This document shows, in pieces, positions 53,343 through 61,490 of a stretch of DNA of 64,000 nucleotides (within the stretch, counting starts at the first letter, position 1; each line of letters begins with the position of its first letter). Both the position numbers and the translations under genes were made by a program. Origin of the DNA: Halomonas sp. (GTDB taxonomy: Bacteria; Pseudomonadota; Gammaproteobacteria; Pseudomonadales; Halomonadaceae); assembly GCF_011050415.1 (NCBI RefSeq), contig NZ_DRFS01000003.1, positions 62,001 to 126,000 of the forward strand. Direction: 5' to 3'. Under the pieces are notes generated by a model. The model did no database searches. It saw only the letters and a program-made list of their open reading frames with translations, and was not told where the DNA came from.

Positions 53343-54099
53343 GAGGCTGTAGAAAACCCGATTTCGAGCCGTCTCCACCGCCTCTCATCCTAATTTAATT
53401 ACTCAGCCAGTCATCTGGCTGAGTAATCTTAATATCGAAATTTAGCCACTTGAGCGCCCAGCTTAAGCTTGTTGAAGACGGTCTGTTGCTCTTAAAAAGC
53501 AACTTATCCCGCTCTAGACCCTTCATGACGCGACCAAATGACCATAATTCGCTAACTTCTAAATATTGTGCGCCAAGCAATAGAGCTGCCACTGACCTTG
53601 CACATTTTTCTTATCCGAAGACTGAAGTGGTTCAGTCTTTTCGTTGTGCCATTGTTGCCAAAGACGGGTTCCACGACTGACATACGATGGCTGTAAATTT
53701 CCTTGCCCTTCAGGCTATCTACCCGGTGTTTCATCTAGTCGATGTAATTGGATAAGCATTTGTTCTCGATAATAAAAAACACTTGTCGCCCTGCTCCGTC
53801 GCGATGGTCGGCCGAACTAGGGTTCTACATGCATCGGCATTTCTTTGGACAGTGCCAAACCGACCTGTCGCGTCGTTGCGATACCAGGGTATGGAAAACA
53901 GACAAGTCGAGTTTATGCTCGATCAGGTAATGCACTGCGTGCTCAAAGGTGCCGGGTTGGAGTTGATCCTGGTAGTTGATCACCACCATGGCATTTTGAT
54001 CGTGATTATAAGGCTTGAAGCGCGGCATACTGACCACTCCTCGTTTGTTTTCTCGATCCTACCAAAACTTAGCCGTCAGTGGGTTTTTTCTACAGGCTC
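53343..54099 (-). mobile_element. IS1182-family remnant, 757 bp, internally deleted
   Basis: Both ends carry the same terminal repeat: GAGGCTGTAGAAAACCC on plus at 53343 and GAGCCTGTAGAAAAAACCC on minus at 54099. Inside, the minus strand has the transposase N-terminus (53825-54037: PRFKPYNHDQNAM, INYQDQLQPGTFEHAVHYLI) and, after a large deletion, the C-terminus (53395-53735: IYSHRMSVVEPVFGNN, then frameshift and QWQLYCLAHNI followed by TAG). Full IS1182 elements are about twice this length. It cannot encode an active transposase. Flanked by GTT on both sides, consistent with target duplication. Confidence 0.8.
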
Positions 54100-54155
54100 A
54101 ACGCTTCAAACACTGGCGCAGCTTTGCTGCGTCCGAGTGCTTTGATTTGTTAAAG
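54100..54155 (-). repeat. attC site after the TIR gene, split by an IS
   Basis: On the minus strand: CTTTAAC (5' core), arm CAAAGCACTCGGACGCAGC, loop AAA, arm GCTGCGCCAGTGTTTGAAG, then CGTT where the IS begins. The arms are complementary apart from mismatches and bulges, the expected attC form. It follows the TIR gene by about 120 bp. Confidence 0.75.
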
Positions 54156-54191
54156 CTTTCTCCGATGTATTTTCGATGTCCTCGAAGAATA

Positions 54192-54217
54192 AAAAAGGTC
54201 ACTTATTTAAGTGCTCT
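54192..54217 (-). terminator. Terminator after the TIR gene
   Basis: On the minus strand CACTT-AAAT-AAGTG is followed by ACC and six T, about 60-80 bp beyond the TIR gene stop; a short but recognisable intrinsic terminator. Confidence 0.5.
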
Positions 54218-54278
54218 AACCGATATAAGCATATGATATAACCATTGCAGCGGCCCTTCAATCGTAGCGGATCGCATA

Positions 54279-55178
54279 TCAAGCGCGCATGACCTTGTTC
54301 CAATCTATACTATGACCAGCCGCTTCGAGTTCGCGCGCAAGTGCCTGCTTCCAGCCACCATTGCTGTCCATCGTCTCCCAGACGACACCCGCAAAATCAC
54401 TTGGAATTTCTAACGTACCGCGTTTTAGGGCGCATACTTTGTCTCGGCCCAAGCGACCTATGAAGTAGCCCAGCTCCAACAATACGTTTTGCCGAGCACG
54501 TGGTTCAGGTTTACCTCCCTTTGCGCAGCCCTCATCATCCGGTGTGAGAAGGACTACCGCAAACCCAACCTCGCTGTTTGCAACGACTTTTTCGATAATG
54601 GTTCGTCCTTGATTGGCCTGTTCATGGAGAATGATGGCCTCCAAACCAATGCGTTCCAGAAAGCGAGCCACTGTTTCGCGCGCACCATCGTCATGGCCGT
54701 GAACAATAAATATCTTGCGTGAAAATGGTGGCCTTAACACAGTTTCAGTACTTCCCTTCAATTGGATATAGTTTTTGTAGTCACGAACGAAGGGAATGAT
54801 GAGCTGCCCAGTAAGCGAGTGGATGCCGGCAATGATTTTCTTCCCAGAATAGAAGAAATGATGGCCGAAGCTGGTAGCGTAACTAGGGTCGTTGGCCAGT
54901 TTCTCGATCAAAAGCAACGTTAACCCCATAGTCTTTTTATGGTCATCTGGCCAGGCAAGCTGCGCACTGCCAACCATGCTGCCGCCGGTTTTTTCACTTT
55001 CCGCAATAAAAGCATCGAGATCAACGTCTTTTGTCAGCTCATCGTTGTAAGGCTCAAGCTCGGGATGCCGCAACAATTGGGCCAGTTTCTTCAATGGACG
55101 TTCGTACGTCTGTAGCTGCGAGTTCTGTAAGTCTAAGACAGCGTTGTTAATTTCTCCGAAAATATCGTGAGCCATCAT
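54279..55178 (-). CDS. TIR-like nucleotide-binding effector (putative anti-phage)
   Basis: A 299-aa protein. About residues 150-285 form a TIR-like domain of the CAP12/Pycsar-effector type: KIFIVHGHDDGARETVARFLERIG, AIILHEQANQGRTIIEKV, VGFAVVLLTPDDEG, RQNVLLELGYFIGRLG (the catalytic-Glu context of such NADases) and VCALKRGTLEIPSDFAGVVW. The first ~150 residues are a separate helical domain of unknown role (HDIFGEINNAVLDLQNSQLQ...). Family members degrade NAD+ upon phage sensing. ATGATG start overlaps the stop of the upstream small gene. Carried on a two-gene cassette between two attC sites. Confidence 0.8.
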   Translation of the reverse strand: MMAHDIFGEINNAVLDLQNSQLQTYERPLKKLAQLLRHPELEPYNDELTKDVDLDAFIAESEKTGGSMVGSAQLAWPDDHKKTMGLTLLLIEKLANDPSYATSFGHHFFYSGKKIIAGIHSLTGQLIIPFVRDYKNYIQLKGSTETVLRPPFSRKIFIVHGHDDGARETVARFLERIGLEAIILHEQANQGRTIIEKVVANSEVGFAVVLLTPDDEGCAKGGKPEPRARQNVLLELGYFIGRLGRDKVCALKRGTLEIPSDFAGVVWETMDSNGGWKQALARELEAAGHSIDWNKVMRA

Positions 55179-55462
55179 TCATCCTCGTCAGACTGCAATC
55201 GAGCCTCAGCGGCTTTCTGGAGAATATTTTCTCTATAGCTTTCTTTCATTTGGTCGGCGAGCGATCCGACAATAGGGTTGTCAGCGTATGGTTCAATACG
55301 GCTTTCAATCATTCGCATAACTGACTGGATGGCATCTTCAATACTGGCAGGATCGTCAGGGTTAAAGTTAACGACGCCCAACTCGCCATCTAATCCATTC
55401 AATGCTTGCTCTGCTTCTTTTAGTTCTTTCTGTAGCTTATCGAGCCCAGTGATTTTAAGCAT
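55175..55462 (-). CDS. Small partner protein of the TIR gene
   Basis: A 95-aa protein: TGLDKLQKELKEAEQALNGLDGELGVVNF (coiled coil) then DPASIEDAIQSVMRMIESRIEPYADNPIVGSLADQMKESYREN, an acidic C-terminus. It is not a nuclease or nucleotidyltransferase; it may sense, hold or regulate the TIR protein. Overlaps the TIR start by 4 nt, so stoichiometric co-translation is likely. The strong AAGGGGG box precedes its ATG. Confidence 0.7.
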   Translation of the reverse strand: MLKITGLDKLQKELKEAEQALNGLDGELGVVNFNPDDPASIEDAIQSVMRMIESRIEPYADNPIVGSLADQMKESYRENILQKAAEARLQSDEDE

Positions 55463-55538
55463 GATTCCCCCTTATTTATGACGTACTAGCGACTTTTCGC
55501 CCCTGAACCAAGTAAACCAAGCCCATAATGTTTTGACG

Positions 55539-55595
55539 CTTTAACGTCGAAATCAGCCGCGCGCTTTTTGCGTCGGCTGCATTTCATTGTTAGCT
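55539..55595 (-). repeat. attC site (57 bp) after the membrane-anchored cassette gene
   Basis: Minus strand: AGCTAAC, arm AATGAAATGCAGCCG, loop with ACGCAAAAAGCGC, arm CGGCTGATTTC, core GTTAAAG. The arms pair with single bulges as attC sites do. It also encodes the last residues of the upstream protein (NNEMQPTQKARG), the well-known sign of an attC-coded tail. Confidence 0.82.
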
Positions 55596-56131
55596 TTATA
55601 TGACTCTTCGATCTTGTCGATCAAATTTCGCTCCACTTTACGTTTAAAGCTCTGCCCAACTGACGTGTGAACACTAACTTTCAAAGTTTTGATTAGCCTA
55701 GGGGAACCATCTCCCACTATGTATTTCGGAAAGCGTACTACCCAATCTTCGCCTCCTCCTGAGTAGAGAAAGGGAATCATAAAGCTTGCTTCTTCGCCTT
55801 CGTAAAGTGTTTTAGGTACATCATCGAACCCCGGATATCCAAAAGTTTGCAGCATGTACTTTTTATTACGCCACCGGCCCACCTCCCAGCCTACATGTGT
55901 AATTTTAGCCGGGCGAAGGCCGACATTGACTACTTGAATAGAGCAATAGTCTGGGGTTTCTTTAGAGCCTGGCGTAACGAGAATTCGGTGACCTGCAGAA
56001 ACTTTCAGCTTTATCGTGTTCTGGTGCAGCGCAAACCAAAGTGAAGTTACTACAGCACCTACGGTTCCAATCCCCGCAACCCACGTACCGATAACTGACC
56101 AAAGTTGAAGTGTTGTAGTATCCATATTCAC
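55553..56131 (-). CDS. Cassette protein with N-terminal membrane helix (192 aa)
   Basis: One N-terminal membrane helix (VIGTWVAGIGTVGAVVTSLWFALH), then a beta-rich soluble domain (IKLKVSAGHRILVT, YCSIQVVNVGLRPAKITHVGWEVGRW, SFMIPFLYSGGGEDWVVRFPKYI, LKVSVHTSVGQSFKRKVE). The C-terminal MQPTQKARG is coded by the attC site. Similar 'LWFAL' membrane-anchored proteins occur in integrons and phages; no function is established that I can name. Start directly follows the previous attC core. Confidence 0.7.
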   Translation of the reverse strand: MNMDTTTLQLWSVIGTWVAGIGTVGAVVTSLWFALHQNTIKLKVSAGHRILVTPGSKETPDYCSIQVVNVGLRPAKITHVGWEVGRWRNKKYMLQTFGYPGFDDVPKTLYEGEEASFMIPFLYSGGGEDWVVRFPKYIVGDGSPRLIKTLKVSVHTSVGQSFKRKVERNLIDKIEESYKANNEMQPTQKARG

Positions 56132-56135
56132 TCTA

Positions 56136-56234
56136 AGCTAACGCATTGCTAATTGGCTGCCGCAGCGAAGCGGAGGCAGTCCAGTGGAGGCCACACTTTT
56201 TGTGGCTGGAACGAAATTAAGCAACTTGTTATGT
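56136..56234 (-). repeat. attC site (99 bp)
   Basis: Minus strand: core ACATAAC (56234-56228), arm CAAGTTGCTTAATT, internal palindromes (GCCACAAAAAGTGTGGC and CTGCCTCCGC.. with GCGGCAG), arm AATTAGCAATGC, core GTTAGCT. The terminal arms pair AATTA-GCAA over a bulge. The stop codon of the 106-aa gene is inside the first core. Confidence 0.85.
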
Positions 56235-56549
56235 GAACTCAACATAGATTGCAGCCACAGCCCCTAAAGTTACTGTAACTCTCGCCAAATAAGTCCATAC
56301 CTTAGATGAAGTATTTGGTGCACACTTCCAAACTACGAAGACGGACCATACAAAATAAATAATTAACGTAATTAAATAGGCAATTAATACAAATTTATTA
56401 CCAAGCCCCAGCAGTAAATCTGCCAAAGCAGTTAATGCGTAATTACCAACAACAAAAAATAACCAATAGGCTTTCCATAGTTTTTCTTCACCTGCCCACA
56501 GTGAAACATAAATGTTTCGTTTTTCTGGTTTCACTATATCCGTTTGCAT
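56229..56549 (-). CDS. Cassette membrane protein (106 aa)
   Basis: A small inner-membrane protein with three helices (YWLFFVVGNYALTALADLLLG, FVLIAYLITLIIYFVWSVFVVW and VWTYLARVTVTLGAVAAIY) and a charged N-terminus containing WAGEEKLWKAYW. Similar tiny membrane proteins are frequent in cassette arrays. Function unknown. Starts 20 nt after a GTTATGT core and ends within the next attC; it is a complete cassette. Confidence 0.68.
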   Translation of the reverse strand: MQTDIVKPEKRNIYVSLWAGEEKLWKAYWLFFVVGNYALTALADLLLGLGNKFVLIAYLITLIIYFVWSVFVVWKCAPNTSSKVWTYLARVTVTLGAVAAIYVEFT

Positions 56550-56567
56550 GCAGATCCTTCAAAGTTC

Positions 56568-56670
56568 ACATAACAGTGATTATACGCCCGGCTGCATAAT
56601 ATCAATGAATGTGCCAGCGCGTTTATTGACATTATCTAGCCAGCCACATACTCATAATCCATTGTTTTAC
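56568..56670 (-). repeat. Probable attC site before the 106-aa cassette
   Basis: Core GTTATGT (56574-56568) is preceded by GGGCGTATAATCACT, which pairs in part with the AACAATGGATTATGAG stretch near 56655-56670. Length (about 103 bp) and position at the start of the array are fitting, but the outer core is a poor match. Confidence 0.5.
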
Positions 56671-57052
56671 AATGCATCAACCTAATCATTTGGCAGCATA
56701 TACAAAACTCGCGTGCTGGCCCGTTTTTACGATTCAATCATACTTTATTGATAAATTTGGCTTAGGTCACGTGACTTTGCAGAAAAGTTGAGCTGGAACA
56801 GGCTTTGGGCAGCTGGCGCTGCCTTCGCGGGTGCCTTTTGGCTCGTTCCTCGCCAAGCGTTACGCCGCGCTACAAGTGTGCAATCGATTGGTTTTAGGGG
56901 TTTTGCAGCGAAGCGCACTCGCAATAGTGGCCTGGCACTCTATTGGGCTGGATTGTTTATGGGGCGGGGGCTTCGCGCGTTGAAGCGCCCTCCCACAACA
57001 CCAAGTCAACACCACTAATGCTGTGGTTGGGTTTGTGGGAGGCGCTTTGGCT
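56671..57052. repeat. Spacer with a long inverted repeat
   Basis: Gene-free 380-bp stretch between the cassette region and ytoQ. At 56983-57047 AAGCGCCCTCCCACAA and TTGTGGGAGGCGCTT (one base bulged) flank smaller repeats; this is a REP-like palindrome and probably the ytoQ terminator. No integrase or other gene is visible. Confidence 0.6.
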
Positions 57053-57493
57053 TTACGCTTTCAGGACGTAGCGGAGGGTTTCAACCACTTGATCGGTAGT
57101 GGTGCACCAGGCTTGCGCACCAGCATCGACTTCTTTCAGCGGGTGGACGATGTCTTCGCTGTGCAGGGTGATGTAGGGCTTGGCAAGAGCGGCGCAGTAG
57201 CCTGCGTCGAAGGCGGCGTTCCACTGTTTGAACTGGTCGCCGAAGCGTACAACGACCAGATCCGCCTGCTCGATCATCGTGCGGGTGCGGATGGCGTTGA
57301 CCTTGGATGACTGATGGTCGCGCCAGAAGCCATTTTCCGGCTTGCCCAGGTGGTCGCCGGCGGCGTCAGAGGCGGCGTGGTCGGTCACCGGTGCGGTAAA
57401 CACGATATCCAGGCCCGCGGCCTCGGCTCCGCGCTGGATCTCATCGCGCCAGTCTGTGTGGATCTCGCCAGAAAGATAAACGTAGAAGCTCAT
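57053..57493 (-). CDS. YtoQ family protein
   Basis: A 146-aa YtoQ-like protein: FYVYLSGEIHTDWRDEI, DIVFTAPVTDHAASDAAGD and QADLVVVRFGDQFKQWNAAFDAGYCAALAKPYITLH, which resembles nucleoside 2-deoxyribosyltransferase-like folds. Function unproven. AAGGAAAA upstream of the ATG. It follows the cob gene block but runs as a separate unit. Confidence 0.85.
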   Translation of the reverse strand: MSFYVYLSGEIHTDWRDEIQRGAEAAGLDIVFTAPVTDHAASDAAGDHLGKPENGFWRDHQSSKVNAIRTRTMIEQADLVVVRFGDQFKQWNAAFDAGYCAALAKPYITLHSEDIVHPLKEVDAGAQAWCTTTDQVVETLRYVLKA

Positions 57494-57565
57494 GGTTTTT
57501 CCTTACTATTTGCTAGGGGAATGTTGCGATATTTTATGGAAAAATATTCCATATTCATACCGGCG

Positions 57566-58330
57566 CTATAGCAAGGGCTGTCTGGCCAGCAGGTAAATAT
57601 CCATTATCCAGCCGTGGGTGTCGCGTAGCGCTGCCCGGCGCTGGATGATCTGATCGCCGACGTCGCTTAGCCAGCCTTTGATCAAGCACTGTTTATCCAT
57701 GCCCAGGTAGGCGCCCCACCAGATGTAGGCGTCACCTTGCGGCAGCGAGGTAAAGGCCCCGCCGCTATCCAACATTACGGCTACCGTGGCGGCATCGTTG
57801 GGCCAGCCGCGCTCCCGCAGGCGGCGACCGGTGGTGATTTGAACTGGTTCTGCAAGCGCGTTAAGGGGGATTTTATGTTCAGCAGTGAGCACTTGCAGAC
57901 TGGTGATGCCGGGCACTACCTCTACATCAACCTGCTTACCCGCCACGCCCAGGCGCTGGGTAATGCGCAGGCTGCTGTCGTAAAGCGAGGGGTCGCCCCA
58001 AACCAGCATACCTACCCGCCCGCCGTTGGGAAGATGTTCATCGATTAGCTGCGCCCAGACGCTGGCGATGGCAGCGTGCCAGTCGTCCACCGCGCCCAGG
58101 TAGTCATTGCGGCCATCTCGACTGGGGAGATCGAACTCAACGATCTTGGTGGTCACCGGCGCTTCCAGCAGCCGTTCGCAGAGTAAGCGGCGCAGATCGA
58201 TAAGATCCGACTTGGCCTCGCCTTTACGGGGCAGCAGGATCAGGTCGGCGTTATTGAGGGCGCGCACGGCGGCCAGGGTGACGTGATCGAGGTTGCCGGT
58301 GCCGATGCCTATTAGCGAGAGCGTGATCAT
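57566..58330 (-). CDS. cobF: Precorrin-6A synthase (deacetylating)
   Basis: A 254-aa SAM-dependent tetrapyrrole methylase of the CobF subfamily. It methylates C-1 of precorrin-5 and releases the acetyl group, a step of the aerobic pathway only. [33 protein letters not shown] is the CobF-type first half; [14 protein letters not shown] and [13 protein letters not shown] are the second. Last gene of the cobL-E-M-F run, overlapping cobM by 4 nt. Confidence 0.93.
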   Translation of the reverse strand: MITLSLIGIGTGNLDHVTLAAVRALNNADLILLPRKGEAKSDLIDLRRLLCERLLEAPVTTKIVEFDLPSRDGRNDYLGAVDDWHAAIASVWAQLIDEHLPNGGRVGMLVWGDPSLYDSSLRITQRLGVAGKQVDVEVVPGITSLQVLTAEHKIPLNALAEPVQITTGRRLRERGWPNDAATVAVMLDSGGAFTSLPQGDAYIWWGAYLGMDKQCLIKGWLSDVGDQIIQRRAALRDTHGWIMDIYLLARQPLL

Positions 58331-59130
58331 GGTTCGCTCTCTTGATCTTGGCTTGCCGTGGCAAAAGGCGAATCCGCCGACTGGGGGCGAAAGCGGCGGT
58401 CGTAGCCTACGGCGTAGAGGCTGCTCTCCTGGAAGTCTTCGCTCTCCAATACCGGCCCCACCAGAATTAGCGCGGTGCGCTGCATGGTGTCATCGATCAG
58501 CGCTTCTATGCTGGCGAGCCGCCCTCGCACTACCCGCTCATCGGGCCAGCTTGCCCGCCATATTATCGCGACCGGGCACTGCTCGCCGTAGTAAGGCGTC
58601 AAGCTTTCGACGACCTGGGAAAGATTATGGATAGAGAGATGGATAGCAAGCGTTGCTCCCGTGCGAGCAAAGTTGGCAAGCGTCTCGTCGCTGGGCATGG
58701 CGCTGGCCCGACCCGGCGTGCGGGTGAGCACTACCGACTGGGCCACACCGGGTAGCGTTAGCTCCTGGCCTAAGGTTGCCGAAGCAGCCGCAAACGCTGG
58801 CACGCCAGGGGTAATGCTGTAGGGGATAGCCAGCTCGCGCAGGCGGCGCAGTTGCTCGCCCATGGCCGACCACACCGATAGATCCCCCGAATGTAGCCGG
58901 GCGACATCCTGGCCTTCGGCGTGGGCGCGGCTGATTTCCTGCATAATGTCATCCAGCGAGAGCGGCGCGGTGTTAATCACCCGCGCCCCAGCCGGGCAGT
59001 GTTCGAGGATTTGCTCCGGCACTAATGAGCCCGCATACAGGCACACCGGGCAGGCGGCGATCAGGTCGCGCCCGCGCAGGGTAAGCAGATCCGGCGCGCC
59101 GGGGCCGGCGCCGATGAAGTGTACGGTCAT
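58327..59130 (-). CDS. cobM: Precorrin-4 C11-methyltransferase
   Basis: A 267-aa SAM methylase: [45 protein letters not shown] and [16 protein letters not shown] are all CobM/CbiF marks. It converts precorrin-4 to precorrin-5. Overlaps cobF by 4 nt and cobE by 4 nt. Confidence 0.94.
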   Translation of the reverse strand: MTVHFIGAGPGAPDLLTLRGRDLIAACPVCLYAGSLVPEQILEHCPAGARVINTAPLSLDDIMQEISRAHAEGQDVARLHSGDLSVWSAMGEQLRRLRELAIPYSITPGVPAFAAASATLGQELTLPGVAQSVVLTRTPGRASAMPSDETLANFARTGATLAIHLSIHNLSQVVESLTPYYGEQCPVAIIWRASWPDERVVRGRLASIEALIDDTMQRTALILVGPVLESEDFQESSLYAVGYDRRFRPQSADSPFATASQDQESEP

Positions 59131-59522
59131 TCTATGGTTCCTTCTGGTACTTCTGACAACGCCAGGGCGGCGGTGGCCTGCCTATCCGCTGAGATTACTC
59201 TTGGCCCTAGCAACGTCGCCCCAGGGCCTGCCGCTAACAGCGCCACGGCCTCGGCAACGCTGCCCGTGCCGCGGGCCTGTAAACTTTGTACTGAATGAGT
59301 CAGCGTTGTCACCGTGGGTAGCTCGGAGTCCGCTACCGCGATAACCTCGATGTATCGCAGTTGTCCCAGCTCTTCTACTAACGGCAGCATGGAGCTAGCC
59401 GCCGCTAGCTTATCGATAGCACAGTACTGCTTGGTAAGCTGATCCAACGCCTGGGCGAGGGATTCAAGCGTGGCTTCACTGCGAAAACCAAACCCCGCTA
59501 TTCTTAACGCCGATTTTTTCAT
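59127..59522 (-). CDS. cobE: CobE protein (CbiG C-terminal-like)
   Basis: A 131-aa protein of the CobE/GbiG C-terminal family: [61 protein letters not shown]. Believed to assist ring contraction or a late corrin step; its exact activity is not settled. ATG 59522 overlaps the cobL stop by 4 nt; the longer frame up to 59822 lies wholly within cobL. Confidence 0.85.
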   Translation of the reverse strand: MKKSALRIAGFGFRSEATLESLAQALDQLTKQYCAIDKLAAASSMLPLVEELGQLRYIEVIAVADSELPTVTTLTHSVQSLQARGTGSVAEAVALLAAGPGATLLGPRVISADRQATAALALSEVPEGTIE

Positions 59523-60742
59523 CGAACGCCTCGCCACTGAACGATGGGGTAGCTGGCCTTCCAGCCTCGCCGGGGGCCGATGGGGGCGGCGTTGGCAAGC
59601 TCCAGCCGTAACAGCTCGCCGCCTGCTTTGTGCTGCCAGTGCGCCAGCAGCGCTTCGGATTCTAGGGTGACGGCATTGGCGACGACGCGCACGCCCTCGG
59701 GCAGGCGCTGCCATAAATCGTCTAACAGCGCTTGAGATAACCCGCCGCCGATGAATACTGCATCTGGCAGCAGCGTATCGTTCAGTACGTCCGGCGCGCT
59801 GCCCTCTTTTACTTCCAGCCAATCAACGCCCAGGTTCCCTCCGTTGCTGCGCGCTCGCGCTGCTCGTTCCGCGTTTTGCTCAAAGCCCACCGCTTGATTA
59901 TCCGGGTGAGCGAGCAGCCACTCAATGGCGATAGAGCCCGATCCGGTGCCGATATCCCATAGCCGCTGGCCGGGCATGGGGGCTAACGCTGCTAGGGTGA
60001 TGGCGCGAATGGTCTGTTTGGTGATCTGGCCGTCGTGGTCAAAAAAATGATCCGGCAGGCCGGGTGTCAGGGGTAAGCCGGGGCCGTCACCGGCTACTTC
60101 CAGCGCTACCGCCACCGGATGGGCAATATCCTGTGGCAAGTTGGCGTCGACACGACAATGGCGAATGCGCTCGTTATCGCCGCCCAGGGCTTCCAGCACC
60201 GTTAGCTGGGAATCCCCAAAGCCAAACCCGCTTACCAGGGAAGCAAGCTCAGCAACCGCTCCGCCGTCTTTTACCAGCACCAGCAAACGCCTACCGGTAT
60301 GCAGGTAAGGTCGAATGCGGGTCAGCGGTTTGGCGTGCAGGCCCAGGCAAGCGCAGCGCTCCAGCGGCCAACCCAGGCGGGAAGCCGCAAGGCTGAAGGT
60401 GGAAGGCGCTGGCAATGCCAGCCACTCGCTAGCGCTAAGATGCTGCGCTAATGTTGTACCCGCGCCAAACCAGAATGGGTCGTTCGAGACCAGCATGACC
60501 ACCCGGCGGCCGCGCTGATTGAGCAGTTCAGGAATGCCATCGGCAAAGGGCACCGGCCACTCAATCGCTTCGGCGTTTAGGGGCGGCAAAAGGCGTAGGT
60601 GGCGGCGCGCGCCGAACACCACCTCGGCACTTTCCAGTGCGGCGCGTCTTGCCGCCGTTAGCGCCTGTGTGCCACCCTCCCCCCAGCCTAAAAGGGTCAG
60701 CCAGGGAGCCTGACCCACTGGAGCGTGAGAAATTTCAACCAT
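59519..60742 (-). CDS. cobL: Precorrin-6Y C5,15-methyltransferase (decarboxylating)
   Basis: A 407-aa fusion of two methylase domains. N-terminal half (CbiE-like): LTLLGWGEGGTQALTAARRAAL, VVMLVSNDPFWFGAGTTL, LPAPSTFSLAASRLGWPLER. C-terminal half (CbiT-like): WDIGTGSGSIAIEWLLAHP, AVGFEQNAERAARARSN. It methylates C-5 and C-15 and decarboxylates precorrin-6Y. Start at ATG 60742 with AGGA 8 nt upstream; the ATG is embedded in the start codon of divergent cobK. Confidence 0.92.
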   Translation of the reverse strand: MVEISHAPVGQAPWLTLLGWGEGGTQALTAARRAALESAEVVFGARRHLRLLPPLNAEAIEWPVPFADGIPELLNQRGRRVVMLVSNDPFWFGAGTTLAQHLSASEWLALPAPSTFSLAASRLGWPLERCACLGLHAKPLTRIRPYLHTGRRLLVLVKDGGAVAELASLVSGFGFGDSQLTVLEALGGDNERIRHCRVDANLPQDIAHPVAVALEVAGDGPGLPLTPGLPDHFFDHDGQITKQTIRAITLAALAPMPGQRLWDIGTGSGSIAIEWLLAHPDNQAVGFEQNAERAARARSNGGNLGVDWLEVKEGSAPDVLNDTLLPDAVFIGGGLSQALLDDLWQRLPEGVRVVANAVTLESEALLAHWQHKAGGELLRLELANAAPIGPRRGWKASYPIVQWRGVR

Positions 60743-61478
60743 GATCAAGATCCTAATTCTCGGGGGAACCACGGAGGCCAGCGCCCTGGCCAGTGCGGTT
60801 GCCAAGCGCGGGCTTCCCGCCATTTTCAGCTATGCGGGTCGCGTCGCCACGCCTAAACCCCAGCCGCTGCCAACCCGTATTGGCGGCTTTGGCGGCGTGA
60901 GTGGCCTTACCGCATTTGTGGCCCAGGAGCGCATTACCCATATTGTTGATGCCACCCACCCTTTTGCCGCGCAGATAAGTAGCAACGTGTTAGCCGCGGC
61001 GGGGCAGTGCGGCGTTAAGGTCGTCGCTCTTACCCGGGCTGCCTGGCGACCCGTTGACGGCGACCAGTGGCAAAGCGTGGCAAGTATCGATGAGGCGGTT
61101 AGCGCTTTGGCTGCCCCGCCCCAGCGCGTGCTGCTTGCCATTGGCCGCATGCACCTTGCTGCCTTTGCCGCCCAGTCCCAGCACCATTACGTGCTGCGTT
61201 TGGTTGACCGGCCTACCAGCTCGTTACCACTGGCCGATGCCAGCACCGTGATTGATCGAGGCCCCTTTACGCTGGAAGGTGATCTCGCCCTGCTGGAAAA
61301 TCAGCGAATCCAGCGCATCGTGTGTAAAAATTCCGGCGGTTATGGAGCCGCCTCAAAACTAACCGCTGCCCGCATGCTCGGCTTACCCATTGTGATGATC
61401 GAACGGCCAGCGCTGCCACCCCGCCACGAACTTCATCGTATTGATGACGTGATTAGCTGGCTTGATAGCCCCTCTTAA
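60741..61478 (+). CDS. cobK: Precorrin-6A reductase
   Basis: A 245-aa NADPH-dependent reductase: IKILILGGTTEASALASAV nucleotide-binding start, FSYAGRVA, GGFGGVSGLTAFV, VDATHPFAAQISSN and VCKNSGGYGAASKLTAAR. It reduces precorrin-6A to 6Y. It is the only cob gene on the plus strand and its ATG shares the CATG with the cobL start on the other strand, so their leaders exclude each other; the ribosome site is weak. Confidence 0.93.
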   Translation: MIKILILGGTTEASALASAVAKRGLPAIFSYAGRVATPKPQPLPTRIGGFGGVSGLTAFVAQERITHIVDATHPFAAQISSNVLAAAGQCGVKVVALTRAAWRPVDGDQWQSVASIDEAVSALAAPPQRVLLAIGRMHLAAFAAQSQHHYVLRLVDRPTSSLPLADASTVIDRGPFTLEGDLALLENQRIQRIVCKNSGGYGAASKLTAARMLGLPIVMIERPALPPRHELHRIDDVISWLDSPS

Positions 61479-61490
61479 TCTTCAGTACGC

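Noticed and set aside
53395-53592. 65-aa minus-strand ORF as an independent gene
   Set aside because: It lies within the decayed transposase C-terminus of the IS1182 remnant.
56671-57052. Integron integrase or attI next to the array
   Set aside because: Frames here carry no tyrosine-recombinase motif; only a REP-like palindrome is seen.
59523-59822. N-terminal extension of CobE by 100 residues
   Set aside because: Arg/Ala-rich shadow translation of cobL in another frame; the ATG at 59522 with 4-nt overlap is the natural start.
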